Assembly: GCF_014174215.1 (NCBI RefSeq)
Contig: NZ_JABEQL010000012.1
Span: forward strand, 1-64,000
Direction of reading: 5' to 3'
From: Gluconacetobacter tumulicola
GTDB taxonomy: Bacteria > Pseudomonadota > Alphaproteobacteria > Acetobacterales > Acetobacteraceae
DNA: 64,000 bases
In this document: piece after piece, positions 18,097-26,873 of the stretch
How positions within the stretch are numbered: position 1 is the stretch's first letter
Layout of the letters: every line of letters begins with the position of its first letter
Notes under the pieces: generated by a model
What the model was told of the DNA's origin: nothing
The model's database searches: none
What the model saw: the letters and a program-made list of their open reading frames with translations, nothing else
Program-made: the position numbers and the translations under genes

Positions 18097-18300
18097 ATGG
18101 CTGTACCCAAAAGAAAAACCTCGCCGTCCCGTCGCGGCATGCGCCGCAGCCACGAGGCGCTGAGCGTGCAGGCACATGCCGAATGCGCGAATTGCGGCGA
18201 ACTGAAGCGCCCGCATCATGTCTGCAGCCATTGCGGCCATTATGACGGCCGTGAGGTCGTTGCGGCTGGCAAGACGCTGAAGACCGCCGTCCGGGCCTGA
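18097..18300 (+). CDS. rpmF: Large ribosomal subunit protein bL32
   Basis: The 67-aa product begins [19 protein letters not shown], the standard bL32 N-terminus. It carries a zinc-ribbon pair of cysteines, CANC and CSHC, so it is the zinc-binding (C+) form of bL32. A GATCGGAGGGG ribosome-binding region precedes ATG 18097. It lies between yceD and plsX. Confidence 0.97.
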   Translation: MAVPKRKTSPSRRGMRRSHEALSVQAHAECANCGELKRPHHVCSHCGHYDGREVVAAGKTLKTAVRA

Positions 18301-18330
18301 CCCGCGGCGCATGGCCGTGCGGATGCGATA

Positions 18331-18358
18331 GCCTGGCCCGTCAGATGGCGGGCCAGGC
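18331..18358 (+). terminator. Hairpin between rpmF and plsX
   Basis: GCCTGGCCCG (18331-18340) pairs perfectly with CGGGCCAGGC (18349-18358) across an 8-base loop. There is no T-run. It may lower read-through from the abundant ribosomal message into the lipid genes. Confidence 0.5.
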
Positions 18359-18421
18359 GTTCATGCGACACGATTCCGTGACGGCCTTGCGAATTTGGTG
18401 TTCACCCGGCAGAAGGCAGGC

Positions 18422-19519
18422 ATGAGCGAGACAGGTTCCTCTTTTTCCGGGGCAGAGCCCTTCACGCTGGCGGTTGACGGCATGGGGGGGGACGGCGGTC
18501 CGGAAGTTGTGGTGGCCGGCTTGGCGATTGTTGCCGACAGGCACCCCGGCACACGGGTTCTGCTGATCGGGGACGAGCACCGTCTGGCCGAGACACTGGC
18601 CCGCCACCCCAAGGCGGCCGCGATCTGCACGGTGCGCCCCGCCGGCAGTGCCATCCCCATGGACATGAAGCCGACGGCCGCGCTGCGCGTGCGGGATTCG
18701 TCGATGCGGCTGGCAATGGATGCCGTGGCGCAGGGCGAGGCCCTGGGCGTGGTGTCGGCCGGCAACAGCGGCGCGATGCTGGCGCTGGCCAAGATTGTCA
18801 TCAAGACCCTTCCCGGCGTCTCCCGTCCCGCCATGGCGGCCATTAGCCCGACGCTGAAGGGCGATGTCGTGATGCTGGACCTGGGCGCCAATGTCGCCTG
18901 CGACGCGCGCAACCTCGTCGAATTCGCGGTGATGGGCGAAGCCTTCGCCAAGGCGGTGCTGGGCCTGCCCGCGCCGACCATCGGCCTGCTGAATGTCGGG
19001 TCCGAAGAGGTGAAGGGCGACGAGAGGCTGCGCCAGGCGGCCGAGACCCTGCGCAACAGCCCCCTGGCGGCGCAGTTCCATGGCTTCGTCGAAGGGCATG
19101 ACATCACCGCCGGCACCACCGACGTGGTGGTGACCGACGGCTTTACCGGCAATGTCGCGCTGAAGACCGGCGAGGGCGCGCTGAAGATGGCGTTCGTCCT
19201 GCTGCGCCAGGTCTTCCGCTCGGGCCTGCTGGCCAAGCTGGGCTACCTGCTGGTGCGTCCGGGACTGGAGCGCATGCGCGAATGGCTGGACCCGCGGCGG
19301 TATAATGGCGCGGTATTCGTCGGCCTCAATGGTGTCGTGGTCAAATCGCATGGCGGGACCGACGCCGAAGGCTTTGCATCGGCGGTGGATGTTGCCATGG
19401 ATATGGTATCGCACCGGTTCAACGAGAGCATAAGGGATCAGATCTCCCGACTGGAGACGCTGTCGGTCATGCGGCCGGGCGTGGAAAAGGAACAGCCGGC
19501 GGTCGCAGCCGTAAGCTGA
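18422..19519 (+). CDS. plsX: Phosphate acyltransferase PlsX
   Basis: The product is 365 aa with ATG 18422 as start; the frame is open to 18395 but the family begins near FTLAVDGMGGDGGPEVVV. PlsX makes acyl-phosphate from acyl-ACP for PlsY and phospholipid synthesis. Recognisable segments are DGMGGDGGP (N-terminus), SAGNSGAMLALA, LDLGANVAC, NVGSEEVKG and VVTDGFTGNVALK. It precedes fabH by 54 bp; a small CCGCCCC/GGGGCGG hairpin sits at 19521-19537. Confidence 0.95.
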   Translation: MSETGSSFSGAEPFTLAVDGMGGDGGPEVVVAGLAIVADRHPGTRVLLIGDEHRLAETLARHPKAAAICTVRPAGSAIPMDMKPTAALRVRDSSMRLAMDAVAQGEALGVVSAGNSGAMLALAKIVIKTLPGVSRPAMAAISPTLKGDVVMLDLGANVACDARNLVEFAVMGEAFAKAVLGLPAPTIGLLNVGSEEVKGDERLRQAAETLRNSPLAAQFHGFVEGHDITAGTTDVVVTDGFTGNVALKTGEGALKMAFVLLRQVFRSGLLAKLGYLLVRPGLERMREWLDPRRYNGAVFVGLNGVVVKSHGGTDAEGFASAVDVAMDMVSHRFNESIRDQISRLETLSVMRPGVEKEQPAVAAVS

Positions 19520-19573
19520 CCCGCCCCGCCGGGGCGGTGCGTCTCCATCGCGGGGGCGAGGGCCGGGCTTGGA

Positions 19574-20551
19574 ATGATGGGAATGATGGCGAGACGTTCG
19601 CTGATGGTCGGGTTTGGCGGGTATCTGCCGGACCGGATCGTGACCAATGACGAGCTGGCGGCTCGCCTCGAGACTTCGGATGATTGGATCCGCGCCCGTA
19701 CCGGGATCGGCCAGCGTCATATTGCCGGCCCGGGCGACAGTGCCGTCAGCATGGCGGCGGCCGCCGCGAAGCAGGCGCTGGATTATGCCGGCATGGCGGC
19801 GGCGGATGTCGGCGCCGTCATAGTCGCGACCAGCACGCCGGACCAGGCCTTTCCCGCCACCGCTGTCCGGGTGCAGGCCGAACTGGGAATGCGCGGCGGC
19901 TTCGGCTTCGATATCGCGGCGGCGTGTTCGGGCTTCATCTATGCGCTGACCGTGGCCGACTCGCTGATCCGCAGCGGCCAGACGGATTCGGCCCTGGTGA
20001 TCGGCAGCGAAGTCTATTCGCGCATTCTGGACTGGTCGGATCGCGGCACCTGCGTGCTGTTCGGCGACGGCGCGGGCGCCGTGCTGCTGAAGGCCGGGGA
20101 TGCCGCGCAGCCGGCCGGCATTCTGTCCACGCATCTGCATTCGGACGGCACGACGGGCGACCTGCTCTATGTCGATGGCGCGGTGGGACTGCGGGAGCAG
20201 TCCGGTTTCCTGCGTATGCAGGGGCGCGACGTGTTCCGCCACGCGGTGGCGAAGCTGTCATCCTCGGTGGACGAGGTGCTGCAGGCCAATGGCCTGGCCT
20301 ATGCCGACGTGTCGTGGCTGGTGCCGCACCAGGCCAATCTGCGGATTATCGAGGCTGTCGCCCGCAAGCTGGAACTGCCGCCCGAGCGCGTGGTGGTGAC
20401 GGTCGACAGGCATGCCAATACCTCGGCGGCGTCGATCCCGCTGGCGATGAACGAGGCCGTGCGCGACGGGCGCATCCGCAAGGGCGACCTGGTGCTGATG
20501 GAAGCGCTGGGCGGTGGCCTGACCTGGGGATCGGCCCTGGCACGGATCTAG
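19574..20551 (+). CDS. fabH: 3-oxoacyl-ACP synthase III (FabH)
   Basis: The product is 325 aa counted from ATG 19574; ATGs at 19577, 19583 and 19586 are also possible. FabH condenses acetyl-CoA with malonyl-ACP to start fatty acid synthesis. The catalytic triad is Cys118 (AACSGF), His252 (VPHQAN) and Asn282 (HANTSAAS). The GGLTWGSALARI C-terminus is typical. Its stop codon TAG is the first part of the hairpin repeat element at 20551-20648. Confidence 0.96.
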   Translation: MMGMMARRSLMVGFGGYLPDRIVTNDELAARLETSDDWIRARTGIGQRHIAGPGDSAVSMAAAAAKQALDYAGMAAADVGAVIVATSTPDQAFPATAVRVQAELGMRGGFGFDIAAACSGFIYALTVADSLIRSGQTDSALVIGSEVYSRILDWSDRGTCVLFGDGAGAVLLKAGDAAQPAGILSTHLHSDGTTGDLLYVDGAVGLREQSGFLRMQGRDVFRHAVAKLSSSVDEVLQANGLAYADVSWLVPHQANLRIIEAVARKLELPPERVVVTVDRHANTSAASIPLAMNEAVRDGRIRKGDLVLMEALGGGLTWGSALARI

Positions 20552-20648
20552 GAGGCTGATCGGGAATGCGCGCTGGTGGCGATCCGGCGCGCGTTTCCTG
20601 TGTTTTGTGGCACTCTCGCTCACCCGCGCGCATTTCCGGTCAGCCTCC
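20551..20648 (+). repeat. Hairpin repeat element, copy 1 (fabH 3' end)
   Basis: The element is 98 nt. Its ends GGAGGCTGATCGGGAATGCG and the matching 3' arm (20626-20648) pair over about 22 bp with two mismatches. The interior holds GCTGGTGGCGATCCG-G-CGCGCG plus GGCACTCTCGCTCACC. The reverse complement of 25423-25585 shares both interior blocks but has a different outer stem that is also self-complementary. It starts on the last base of the fabH stop codon. Confidence 0.75.
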
Positions 20649-20735
20649 ACGACCCCCACGCCGTCAGGGAGGGGGCCTCTATGGTGGCCTGCAGGGCACC
20701 GAACGTGAAAAAATAGTGCGGCTTAACGCATTGAA

Positions 20736-20763
20736 TTGACGCGTCCTCGTCGCATGCCATAGT
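20736..20763 (+). promoter_or_regulatory. Candidate promoter of ihfA, implying an almost leaderless mRNA
   Basis: TTGACG (20736-20741), a 16-base spacer and CATAGT (20758-20763). The ihfA ATG begins at 20772, only 8 bases after the -10 box, so transcription would start within about 3 bases of the ATG. No Shine-Dalgarno sequence is visible before the ATG. Confidence 0.55.
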
Positions 20764-20771
20764 TTTGCGGC

Positions 20772-21089
20772 ATGAGCACCGTGACCCGCGCCAGTCTGGC
20801 AGAGCATATTTATAGTCAGGTCGGACTCTCCCGTAATGAGTCGGCCGACCTTCTCGAACATGTGCTCGAGCGTGTCGCGAAGGAGCTCGAGGGCGGGAAT
20901 ACCGTCAAAATCAGCGGATTCGGGACGTTCTCTGTCCGTCAGAAGGGGCGCCGGACCGGCCGCAATCCGAAGACGGGCGTGGAAGTGCCGATCCTGCCGC
21001 GATCGGTCCTCGTCTTCCGCCCCAGCCAGCTTCTGCGGGCGCGCGTCAATGGCCGGCAGGTCGATGGCATCGAGGATGACGGTGAATGA
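20772..21089 (+). CDS. ihfA: Integration host factor subunit alpha
   Basis: The 105-aa DNA-bending HU/IHF protein starts [20 protein letters not shown]. It carries [20 protein letters not shown] and [13 protein letters not shown], the beta-arm segment with the intercalating proline that separates IHF from some HU proteins. It would dimerise with IhfB encoded elsewhere. Its stop overlaps the start of the MerR gene (ATGA), the common alphaproteobacterial ihfA-merR pair. Confidence 0.94.
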   Translation: MSTVTRASLAEHIYSQVGLSRNESADLLEHVLERVAKELEGGNTVKISGFGTFSVRQKGRRTGRNPKTGVEVPILPRSVLVFRPSQLLRARVNGRQVDGIEDDGE

Positions 21090-21781
21090 ACATTCTCAGC
21101 ACCGGGCAGGAGGACTGGCCGGATTCCGGCATGCCGGAGCCCGGCGAGGGTGCCGATCCCCACGTGCTCGATGACGCAGCCGGTGCCGGCCGCCTGAAGA
21201 AGGCGCCCCATGCGTTCCGCACCATCAGCGAAGTGGCGGACGAACTGCATGTGCCGCAGCATGTGCTGCGCTTCTGGGAGACGCGGTTCAGCCAGGTTCG
21301 CCCGCTGAAGCGGGGCGGTGGCCGGCGCTATTATCGTCCCGACGATATCGAATTGCTGCGCCGGATCTCGGACCTGCTCTATGTGCAGGGCTATACGATC
21401 AAGGGGGTGCAGCGCATGCTGCGCGAGGGCGGAGACGCCGGCGCACCCTATGGCGCGACGCCCGCCGAGGCGGCGGAAGAGCTTGATCTGGTACCTCACG
21501 ATTCGCCGGCCGCTGCCGCCGAGGAGCCGGCAGCTGGCGCCGCGCCTGTGGCGGTGGAGCGGGTGGATGCCGGCATTGTGGTGGAAAGCGTGGTCGAATC
21601 GGTCGTGGTCGTGACGGCGGAGGCCGAATCGGCTGAGCCGGCTCCTGCGATTCCGGTTGAGGAAACGGCCGCAGGCTCCTCGGAGATCGAGCGAATCCAT
21701 CGCGAGAACCTGATCCTGAAGGATAGTCTGCGCGGGATTCTGGTGGAATTGCAGGCCCTGAGGCGGCTGATTCCGGTCTGA
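21086..21781 (+). CDS. MerR-family transcriptional regulator
   Basis: The product is 231 aa. The MerR winged helix lies at residues ~45-110 ([20 protein letters not shown], then [34 protein letters not shown]). Next comes an Ala/Glu/Val-rich low-complexity spacer (~125-205), and a C-terminal helix [20 protein letters not shown] that looks like a short coiled coil. This is the MerR gene commonly paired with ihfA; its target is unknown. No metal-binding cysteines are seen, so it is not a MerR/CueR-type metal sensor. Confidence 0.88.
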   Translation: MNILSTGQEDWPDSGMPEPGEGADPHVLDDAAGAGRLKKAPHAFRTISEVADELHVPQHVLRFWETRFSQVRPLKRGGGRRYYRPDDIELLRRISDLLYVQGYTIKGVQRMLREGGDAGAPYGATPAEAAEELDLVPHDSPAAAAEEPAAGAAPVAVERVDAGIVVESVVESVVVVTAEAESAEPAPAIPVEETAAGSSEIERIHRENLILKDSLRGILVELQALRRLIPV

Positions 21782-21816
21782 ACCGGATTTGGTGCCAGAT
21801 TGGTGGCACTCATGGG

Positions 21817-21845
21817 TTGCGGAGTATGGCGCGCGCTGCTACACG
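21817..21845 (+). promoter_or_regulatory. Candidate promoter of tRNA-Pro
   Basis: TTGCGG (21817-21822), 17-base spacer, TACACG (21840-21845), with the mature tRNA 5' end 20 bases downstream. The boxes are imperfect. Confidence 0.4.
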
Positions 21846-21864
21846 GCGTGTCGTCGCAGACGGA

Positions 21865-21938
21865 CGGGCAGTAGCGCAGCCTGGTAGCGCATCAGTCTGG
21901 GGGACTGGGGGTCGTGGGTTCGAATCCCGCCTGCCCGA
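21865..21938 (+). tRNA. tRNA-Pro (anticodon GGG)
   Basis: The 74-nt cloverleaf has acceptor CGGGCAG (21865-21871) paired with CTGCCCG (21931-21937) and discriminator A 21938. The anticodon stem is TCAGT/ACTGG with loop CTGGGGG, giving anticodon GGG, and the T-loop is GTTCGAATC. The CCA end is not encoded. G37 follows the anticodon, making it a TrmD substrate; trmD is also in this window. No integrase or duplicated 3' end is nearby, so it is not visibly used as an attachment site. Confidence 0.95.
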
Positions 21939-22023
21939 TATTCCCGTCTGCGACCATTCCCCTTTGTAAAATCGACGGATAGATGACGCGGGACCGGTTC
22001 ACGCCGGTTTGACGCCGGCCGGT

Positions 22024-23193
22024 TCAGCCCAGGCTTGGGTCCGACAGGTCGTCGATCTCCTCGCGCTCGGCGCGCGTGGGGTCCTGGAGGCGGTCGCGCG
22101 TCCAGTTGCGCCAGATCAGGTGCAGGACCGACATGATGGCGGGCCCGATGAACAGGCCCAGCAGGCTCCAGCTCTCCACTCCGCCCAGAATGCTGACCAG
22201 GACCCACAGGAAGGGCATCTGGGTCGATCCGCCGATCAGCGCGGGCCGGACGAAATGGTCGGCGAAGAAGATGACGGCCATGCCCAGGCAGAAGATGACG
22301 AGGGCGGCGATGACCGTCCCTTTGACCAGCAGGGCCAGCGCAACCAGCGTGACGGCGATGACGGCGCAGAACGGGATCATGGCCGCCACGGCGGTAAAGA
22401 CGCCGAACAGGAACGGGTGCTGGGCGCCGGCGATCAGGTAGGCGACGCCCATCAGCGCGCCTTCGCCCAGACCCACCAGCACCAGACCGGCGACCGTGCC
22501 GTGGATCGAGGCCACGATCTGTTCGGCGATGGTCTCGCCCCGCTTGCCGAAGGCCCGGCGCGAGACCACCAGGCATTGGCGGGTCACCACGTCGCCATCC
22601 TTCAGCAGGAAGAACAGGGTGAGGATGGTGAAGATGAACAGCAGGCCGCGATGGAAGACCTGCGTCCCCACCTGCTGTGTCATGCGCACGCTGCGTCCGA
22701 TATTGAACGAATGCAGCAGTTCCGACACATCCTCCGGGTCCTGCAGATGCTGCTGCCACCAGTTGGTGATGGCCGAGGCGCCGGCGGGCAGGCGGCGGAG
22801 CCAGCCCGGCACCGGCACGCCCGAATGGCGCGCGATGTCGGCCCAGTTCAGGACGCCCTGGGCCTCGCGCCCGGCCTCCAGTGCGAACAGGCCCATCGGA
22901 ATCAGGAAGATGAGGGCGATTGCCGTCGTGAACAGCAGCGGCAGGGTGATGCCGCCGGGCCGGAACTTCCAGCGATCGCGGATGGTGACATAGGGGGGCC
23001 ATGCCGCGATGGCGAAGATGACGCCCCAGATCAGCGACGGCAGGAACCCCCGGACCGTATAGAGCCCCAGGACAACGAAGGATGTGGCCAGCAGCCCGCG
23101 GGCGATGCGCTGCACCTTGTGGCGTTCGCGCATCTGGCGGAACGGCGACCGGTCCATGGGGGGGGCGATCGCGGGGCTGGCGTGGTCCGTCAT
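22024..23193 (-). CDS. AI-2E/PerM family membrane permease
   Basis: The product is 389 aa from ATG 23193, with AAAGGA 5-6 bases upstream. An earlier in-frame region would run into the ptrB coding sequence and is rejected. About eight hydrophobic helices follow the PF01594 pattern, with a long soluble loop between helices 3 and 4 and C-terminal motifs GLVLVGLGEGALMG and FADHFVRPALIGGSTQMPF. Family members export autoinducer-2, act as Na+/H+ antiporters, or have no known role; nothing here decides. It lies 20 bp after ptrB and is probably co-transcribed. Confidence 0.85.
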   Translation of the reverse strand: MTDHASPAIAPPMDRSPFRQMRERHKVQRIARGLLATSFVVLGLYTVRGFLPSLIWGVIFAIAAWPPYVTIRDRWKFRPGGITLPLLFTTAIALIFLIPMGLFALEAGREAQGVLNWADIARHSGVPVPGWLRRLPAGASAITNWWQQHLQDPEDVSELLHSFNIGRSVRMTQQVGTQVFHRGLLFIFTILTLFFLLKDGDVVTRQCLVVSRRAFGKRGETIAEQIVASIHGTVAGLVLVGLGEGALMGVAYLIAGAQHPFLFGVFTAVAAMIPFCAVIAVTLVALALLVKGTVIAALVIFCLGMAVIFFADHFVRPALIGGSTQMPFLWVLVSILGGVESWSLLGLFIGPAIMSVLHLIWRNWTRDRLQDPTRAEREEIDDLSDPSLG

Positions 23194-23213
23194 CATGATC
23201 CTTTGCTCGGGCG

Positions 23214-25292
23214 TCACGGCAGCTTCGTGCCATCCGCCGCCCAGATGGCGAAGGCCTGAATCAGGGCGGCCTCCTTCAGCGCGTCGAAACGGCCAGACGC
23301 GCCGCCATGGCCGGCTTCCATATTGATGCGCAGCATGATGGGGCGGGACGAAATGGTATGTTCCCGCAGGCGGGCCACCCATTTGGCCGGCTCCCAATAG
23401 GTCACGCGCGGGTCCGACAGGCCGCCGATGGCCAGGATGGCGGGGTAGGGGCGCGGGCCCACCTGTTCGTAGGCGGCGTAGCCGGCGATCAGGTCATAGG
23501 CTTCCGGGTCCTCCAGCGGATTGCCCCATTCCGGCCATTCCGGCGGTGTCAGGGGCAGGCTGGTGTCCGACATGGTGTTCAGCTCGTCCACGAAGGGTAC
23601 CACCGCCACGATGCCTCCGAACAGGTCGGGGCGCATGTTGGCGATCGCGCCCATGACCATGCCGCCGGCCGAACGGCCGTCGCTGACGATCCGTCCGGCA
23701 CGGGTGAAGCCGGTGGCGACCAGATGTTCGGCGCAGGCGATGAAATCGGTGAAGCTGTTGGGCTTGTTGCGCCCGCGTCCGCCGAGGAACCAGTTCCAGC
23801 CTTTCTCCGACCCGCCCCGCACATGGGCGATGGCGTAGAACCAGCCCCGGTCCACCAGGCTGAAGACACCGGTGGAGAAGGTCGGCTCGATCGCATGGCC
23901 ATAGGAGCCATAGCCGTAGAGCAGCAGCGGGGCGGAGCTGTCCAGCGCCGTGTCGTGCCGCCCCAGCACGGTGATCGGGACTTCGGTGCCGTCGGGGGCG
24001 GTGGCGGTCAGGCGCCAGCTTCGATATTGCGCGGGATCATGGCCCGACGGGACCTCCTGGCTTTTCAGCAGGTGGCGGCTCCGGCTGTGCATGTCGTAGG
24101 CGTACCATTGCCGTGGCGTGGTCGGCGACTGGTAGACGTAGCGCAGTTCGGTCGTGTCGTATTCGTAGGAGCCCGAGAAGGACAGCACATAGGCGTCCTC
24201 GTCGGAGGACAGCACATGGTCCACGCCGTCCGTGGGGCGGATCACCAGTGCCGTGTTGGCATCGCGGCGCACGCGCCAGACCAGGTGGTCGGCGAAGGCG
24301 ACGCAGTCGGTGATGTAGCGGCCGGGCTCGTGGGGCACCAGATCGCGCCAGTTTTCCCTTGACAGGGCGGTGTCGGGCGTTTCCATCAGCTTGAAATCGA
24401 CCGCGCCGTCGGCGTTGGTCAGGATCGCGAACCGGTCGCCCCAGTGGCTGAGCGTATAGAGGACGCCGCTGCGGCGTGGCTCGACGCAGACGGGTTCGGC
24501 CTCGGGGCGTGCGCCGGGGACCAGCCAGGATTCGGACGTGTCCTGGTTGCTGGCGGAGATGACGATCCACCGTCCGGAGCGGCTGGCCTCGACCCCGATG
24601 AAGAAGCCCGGATCGGATTCCTGGTAGACCAGCACGTCCGCGTCGGAGCCGATGCGGCGGCGATAGATCTGCGTCGGGCGGCCGTGCGCGTCGCGCCAGG
24701 TCCAGAACAGGTATTGCGCATCGGGCGAGAAGGCGAAATTGCCGCTGCAGCTTTCGATGGCCGGCCCGACTGACGCGCCGCTGGCGATGTCGCGGATGAT
24801 GACGCGATAGACTTCGGAGCCCTGATTGTCTTCCGCATGGGCGAACAGGCGGTGGTCGGGGCTGTGCGCTGCGGTGGCGACGGCGAAATAGTCGTGGCCC
24901 TGCGCCGCGCGCTCGACATCGAGCAGGATGGTCTCCTCATCCGGCCGGCCGGCCGGATGGCGGGCGTGGATGGGGTGCTGGGCACCGGCATTGTAGCGCA
25001 TGTAATAGCGCCAGGGGCCGTGCGGCAGGGCGGGATAGGTTTCGTCCTCGCGGATGCGGCCGCGCATTTCGGCGACGATGGTGGCCTGCAGGGCCTCGGT
25101 CGGCGCCAGGATGGCGGCGGTATAGGCGTTCTCGGCCCGCAGGTGGGCGGCGATGTCCGCGCGCAGCAGGGATGGGTCGCGCAGGACGGCCTGCCAGTTC
25201 TCGTCCTTCATCCAGCCATATTCGTCCACGCGCACGCGGCCGAGCTGGGTGATCGTCTGGGGCTCCTTGCGGGCGACCGGGGCGGTGGTCAT
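23214..25292 (-). CDS. ptrB: Oligopeptidase B (S9A serine peptidase)
   Basis: The product is 692 aa from ATG 25292 with GGAGAGAGACG upstream. The open frame extends further 5' into a repeat element and is not used. It has an N-terminal propeller (DEYGWMKDENW near residue 30, the family marker) and a C-terminal hydrolase domain with nucleophile Ser541 (DGRSAGGMVMGA), Asp in GGLSDPRV and His in EAGHGGASGR. It cleaves after basic residues in short peptides. There is no signal peptide, unlike the S9A relative at 8585. The AI-2E gene follows. Confidence 0.93.
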   Translation of the reverse strand: MTTAPVARKEPQTITQLGRVRVDEYGWMKDENWQAVLRDPSLLRADIAAHLRAENAYTAAILAPTEALQATIVAEMRGRIREDETYPALPHGPWRYYMRYNAGAQHPIHARHPAGRPDEETILLDVERAAQGHDYFAVATAAHSPDHRLFAHAEDNQGSEVYRVIIRDIASGASVGPAIESCSGNFAFSPDAQYLFWTWRDAHGRPTQIYRRRIGSDADVLVYQESDPGFFIGVEASRSGRWIVISASNQDTSESWLVPGARPEAEPVCVEPRRSGVLYTLSHWGDRFAILTNADGAVDFKLMETPDTALSRENWRDLVPHEPGRYITDCVAFADHLVWRVRRDANTALVIRPTDGVDHVLSSDEDAYVLSFSGSYEYDTTELRYVYQSPTTPRQWYAYDMHSRSRHLLKSQEVPSGHDPAQYRSWRLTATAPDGTEVPITVLGRHDTALDSSAPLLLYGYGSYGHAIEPTFSTGVFSLVDRGWFYAIAHVRGGSEKGWNWFLGGRGRNKPNSFTDFIACAEHLVATGFTRAGRIVSDGRSAGGMVMGAIANMRPDLFGGIVAVVPFVDELNTMSDTSLPLTPPEWPEWGNPLEDPEAYDLIAGYAAYEQVGPRPYPAILAIGGLSDPRVTYWEPAKWVARLREHTISSRPIMLRINMEAGHGGASGRFDALKEAALIQAFAIWAADGTKLP

Positions 25293-25422
25293 CGTCTCTC
25301 TCCATCGCTGTCCGACCGGAAGCCGGGACCAGCCGCGAGCATACAAGACCGCCTGTGGAAGGGACAGAGGGGGACACGACAGACGGGCGCATTGCCGCCG
25401 GCGGGCGTCGCGCGAGCCCGTC

Positions 25423-25585
25423 AGAACCTGCCTGGAAATGTGGGCTGGTGAGCGAGAGTGCCGCAAAGCGGCACGCCCGTCGTGTGTTTCCGAGCACCGA
25501 AGCGGAGCGACCTTCAGGTCATGAGCATCGGAGCGCAGGAAACGCGCGTCGGATCGCCACCAGCGCGCATTTCCAGGCAGGTTCT
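25423..25585 (-). repeat. Hairpin repeat element, copy 2 (3' end of DUF3574 gene)
   Basis: The element is 163 nt. Outer arms AGAACCTGCCTGGAAATG and CATTTCCAGGCAGGTTCT are perfect inverted repeats (18 bp). Read on the minus strand it contains GCGCTGGTGGCGATCCG-A-CGCGCG and GGCACTCTCGCTCACC, the same blocks as copy 1 at 20551. Compared with copy 1 it has about 65 extra bases in the middle that form further small hairpins. It starts inside the TGA of the upstream gene on the same strand. Confidence 0.75.
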
Positions 25586-26022
25586 CAGAAGGTTTGGCAG
25601 TTGGGGTGAATGACCAGTCCGATGGATTGCTGCTGGAAGGCGTGGCGATAGTCCGCGCGGATGGCGTCCAGCCTGGTGGCGAGGTCCGGGGTGTCGGCCT
25701 CGGCGGCGATCCAGACGATGCGCGATGGTTCGGAGGTGATCTGCTGGCTGGTCCGGTCCCGCCACTGGCCGCTGGCCTGGAACACGCTCAACCCGTCGGG
25801 AAAGCGCGGCGTGACCGACCGGGCCAGGAAATCGTGCCATTGCGCGTCGGTGACCGGCCGTCCGTCAGGGCGGGTCAGGCCGAACAGCAGCGAGATTTCG
25901 ATACCCGGCCGGGCGCCGAATCGCGCGCAGGCCAGGGCGCCGGTCGCCGGCCTGTCAGGGGTTGCCGGCGCGCAGGCGGCCAGCGTGAGCGATGCCGCCA
26001 GAAGGCTTGGCGCTGCCCGCAT
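25585..26022 (-). CDS. DUF3574 family lipoprotein
   Basis: The product is 145 aa. A signal peptide ends in lipobox LAAC (Cys17). The rest matches DUF3574: EISLLFGLTRPDGRPV, DAQWHDFLARSVTPRFPDGL, GQWRD and FQQQSIGLV. The function is unknown; the domain resembles small secreted dimeric folds. The start overlaps the stop of the upstream NUDIX gene (ATGA), and the stop is embedded in the repeat element at 25423-25585. Confidence 0.8.
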   Translation of the reverse strand: MRAAPSLLAASLTLAACAPATPDRPATGALACARFGARPGIEISLLFGLTRPDGRPVTDAQWHDFLARSVTPRFPDGLSVFQASGQWRDRTSQQITSEPSRIVWIAAEADTPDLATRLDAIRADYRHAFQQQSIGLVIHPNCQTF

Positions 26023-26873
26023 CAGGCGAAAGCCGGATTGTCCAGCCCGGACAGTCCCGCACGCAGGCGGCGCCCGTCCGGACTGTCGGGATCGATCAGC
26101 CCGTGGCGAAGGAACAGGTCGATCAGCACCAGATTGACGTTGAACTTGAACGCGTCGCCCTCCCGCACGATCCGCCAGGCTTCATGCAGGGGCATCAGCG
26201 TGAAGAATTCGACCTCGCCATCGGTGGGGACGGGTTCGAAATCGGGCGGCAGGTCCAGTTCGTAGCAATGCAGCACGTCGCGGCGCAGCCCTTCGGGCCG
26301 CTCCATGGCGTAGCGGATGGTGGCTGTCGGCGTGGCCCGGGCGATGAGGGCGGGGGCAATGCCGGCTTCCTCGGCCGCCTCCTTTTCCAGCGCCTGGCGG
26401 GGCGTGTGGCCGGCTGGAATGCCGCCGGCGACCAGATGGTCCAGTTTGCCGGGGTCCAGGCGCTTGTTCATGGCGCGGCGGCCGACCCACAGATGCAGCC
26501 CGTCGGGGCGCCGGACCAGCCCATTCATGTGCACGCCATGGGCGATCAGCCCGAACAGGGGCAGGGCGCCCCGGTCGATGCGTGCGATGGGCGGCCCCTC
26601 CGCGATGGGGGCGACGTCGAACAGTTCGTGGTGGGAGCGGTAGATGCCGTCGGCGGCCAGCGCCTCGCCCAGCCCTTCCAGCCGGGTGGGGTCGTCCAGC
26701 ACCAGCGCGCCGTCCTGCCGGTGCAGGCCGCGCCGTTCCAGCTCGGGCACCAGGGCGGGCGCGATCCAGCCGGCCGGGGCATTCCCAAGGCGGAAGGGGG
26801 TGCGGTCGCCGGGCAGGCGTGCGGTGTTGCAGGAATCGAGATGCCGGATGAAGGGGGCGGCGTCCGATGACAT
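26022..26873 (-). CDS. NUDIX hydrolase with N-terminal DUF4743-like domain
   Basis: The product is 283 aa from ATG 26873. The N-terminal ~115 residues resemble DUF4743, found in fungal and bacterial Tnr3/YJR142W-type NUDIX proteins. The C-terminal NUDIX box is GGIPAGHTPRQALEKEAAEE followed by AGI. Against the consensus, the first glutamate is His and the arginine is Lys, while the EExG core is intact. Relatives act on oxidised thiamine diphosphates; substrate here is inferred only from family. It is coupled to the DUF3574 gene by a 4-base overlap. Confidence 0.8.
   Translation of the reverse strand: MSSDAAPFIRHLDSCNTARLPGDRTPFRLGNAPAGWIAPALVPELERRGLHRQDGALVLDDPTRLEGLGEALAADGIYRSHHELFDVAPIAEGPPIARIDRGALPLFGLIAHGVHMNGLVRRPDGLHLWVGRRAMNKRLDPGKLDHLVAGGIPAGHTPRQALEKEAAEEAGIAPALIARATPTATIRYAMERPEGLRRDVLHCYELDLPPDFEPVPTDGEVEFFTLMPLHEAWRIVREGDAFKFNVNLVLIDLFLRHGLIDPDSPDGRRLRAGLSGLDNPAFA

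Noticed and set aside
21865-21938. tRNA-Pro as an integration site for a genomic island
   Set aside because: No integrase, no repeat of the tRNA 3' end and no compositional change downstream; housekeeping-type genes follow.
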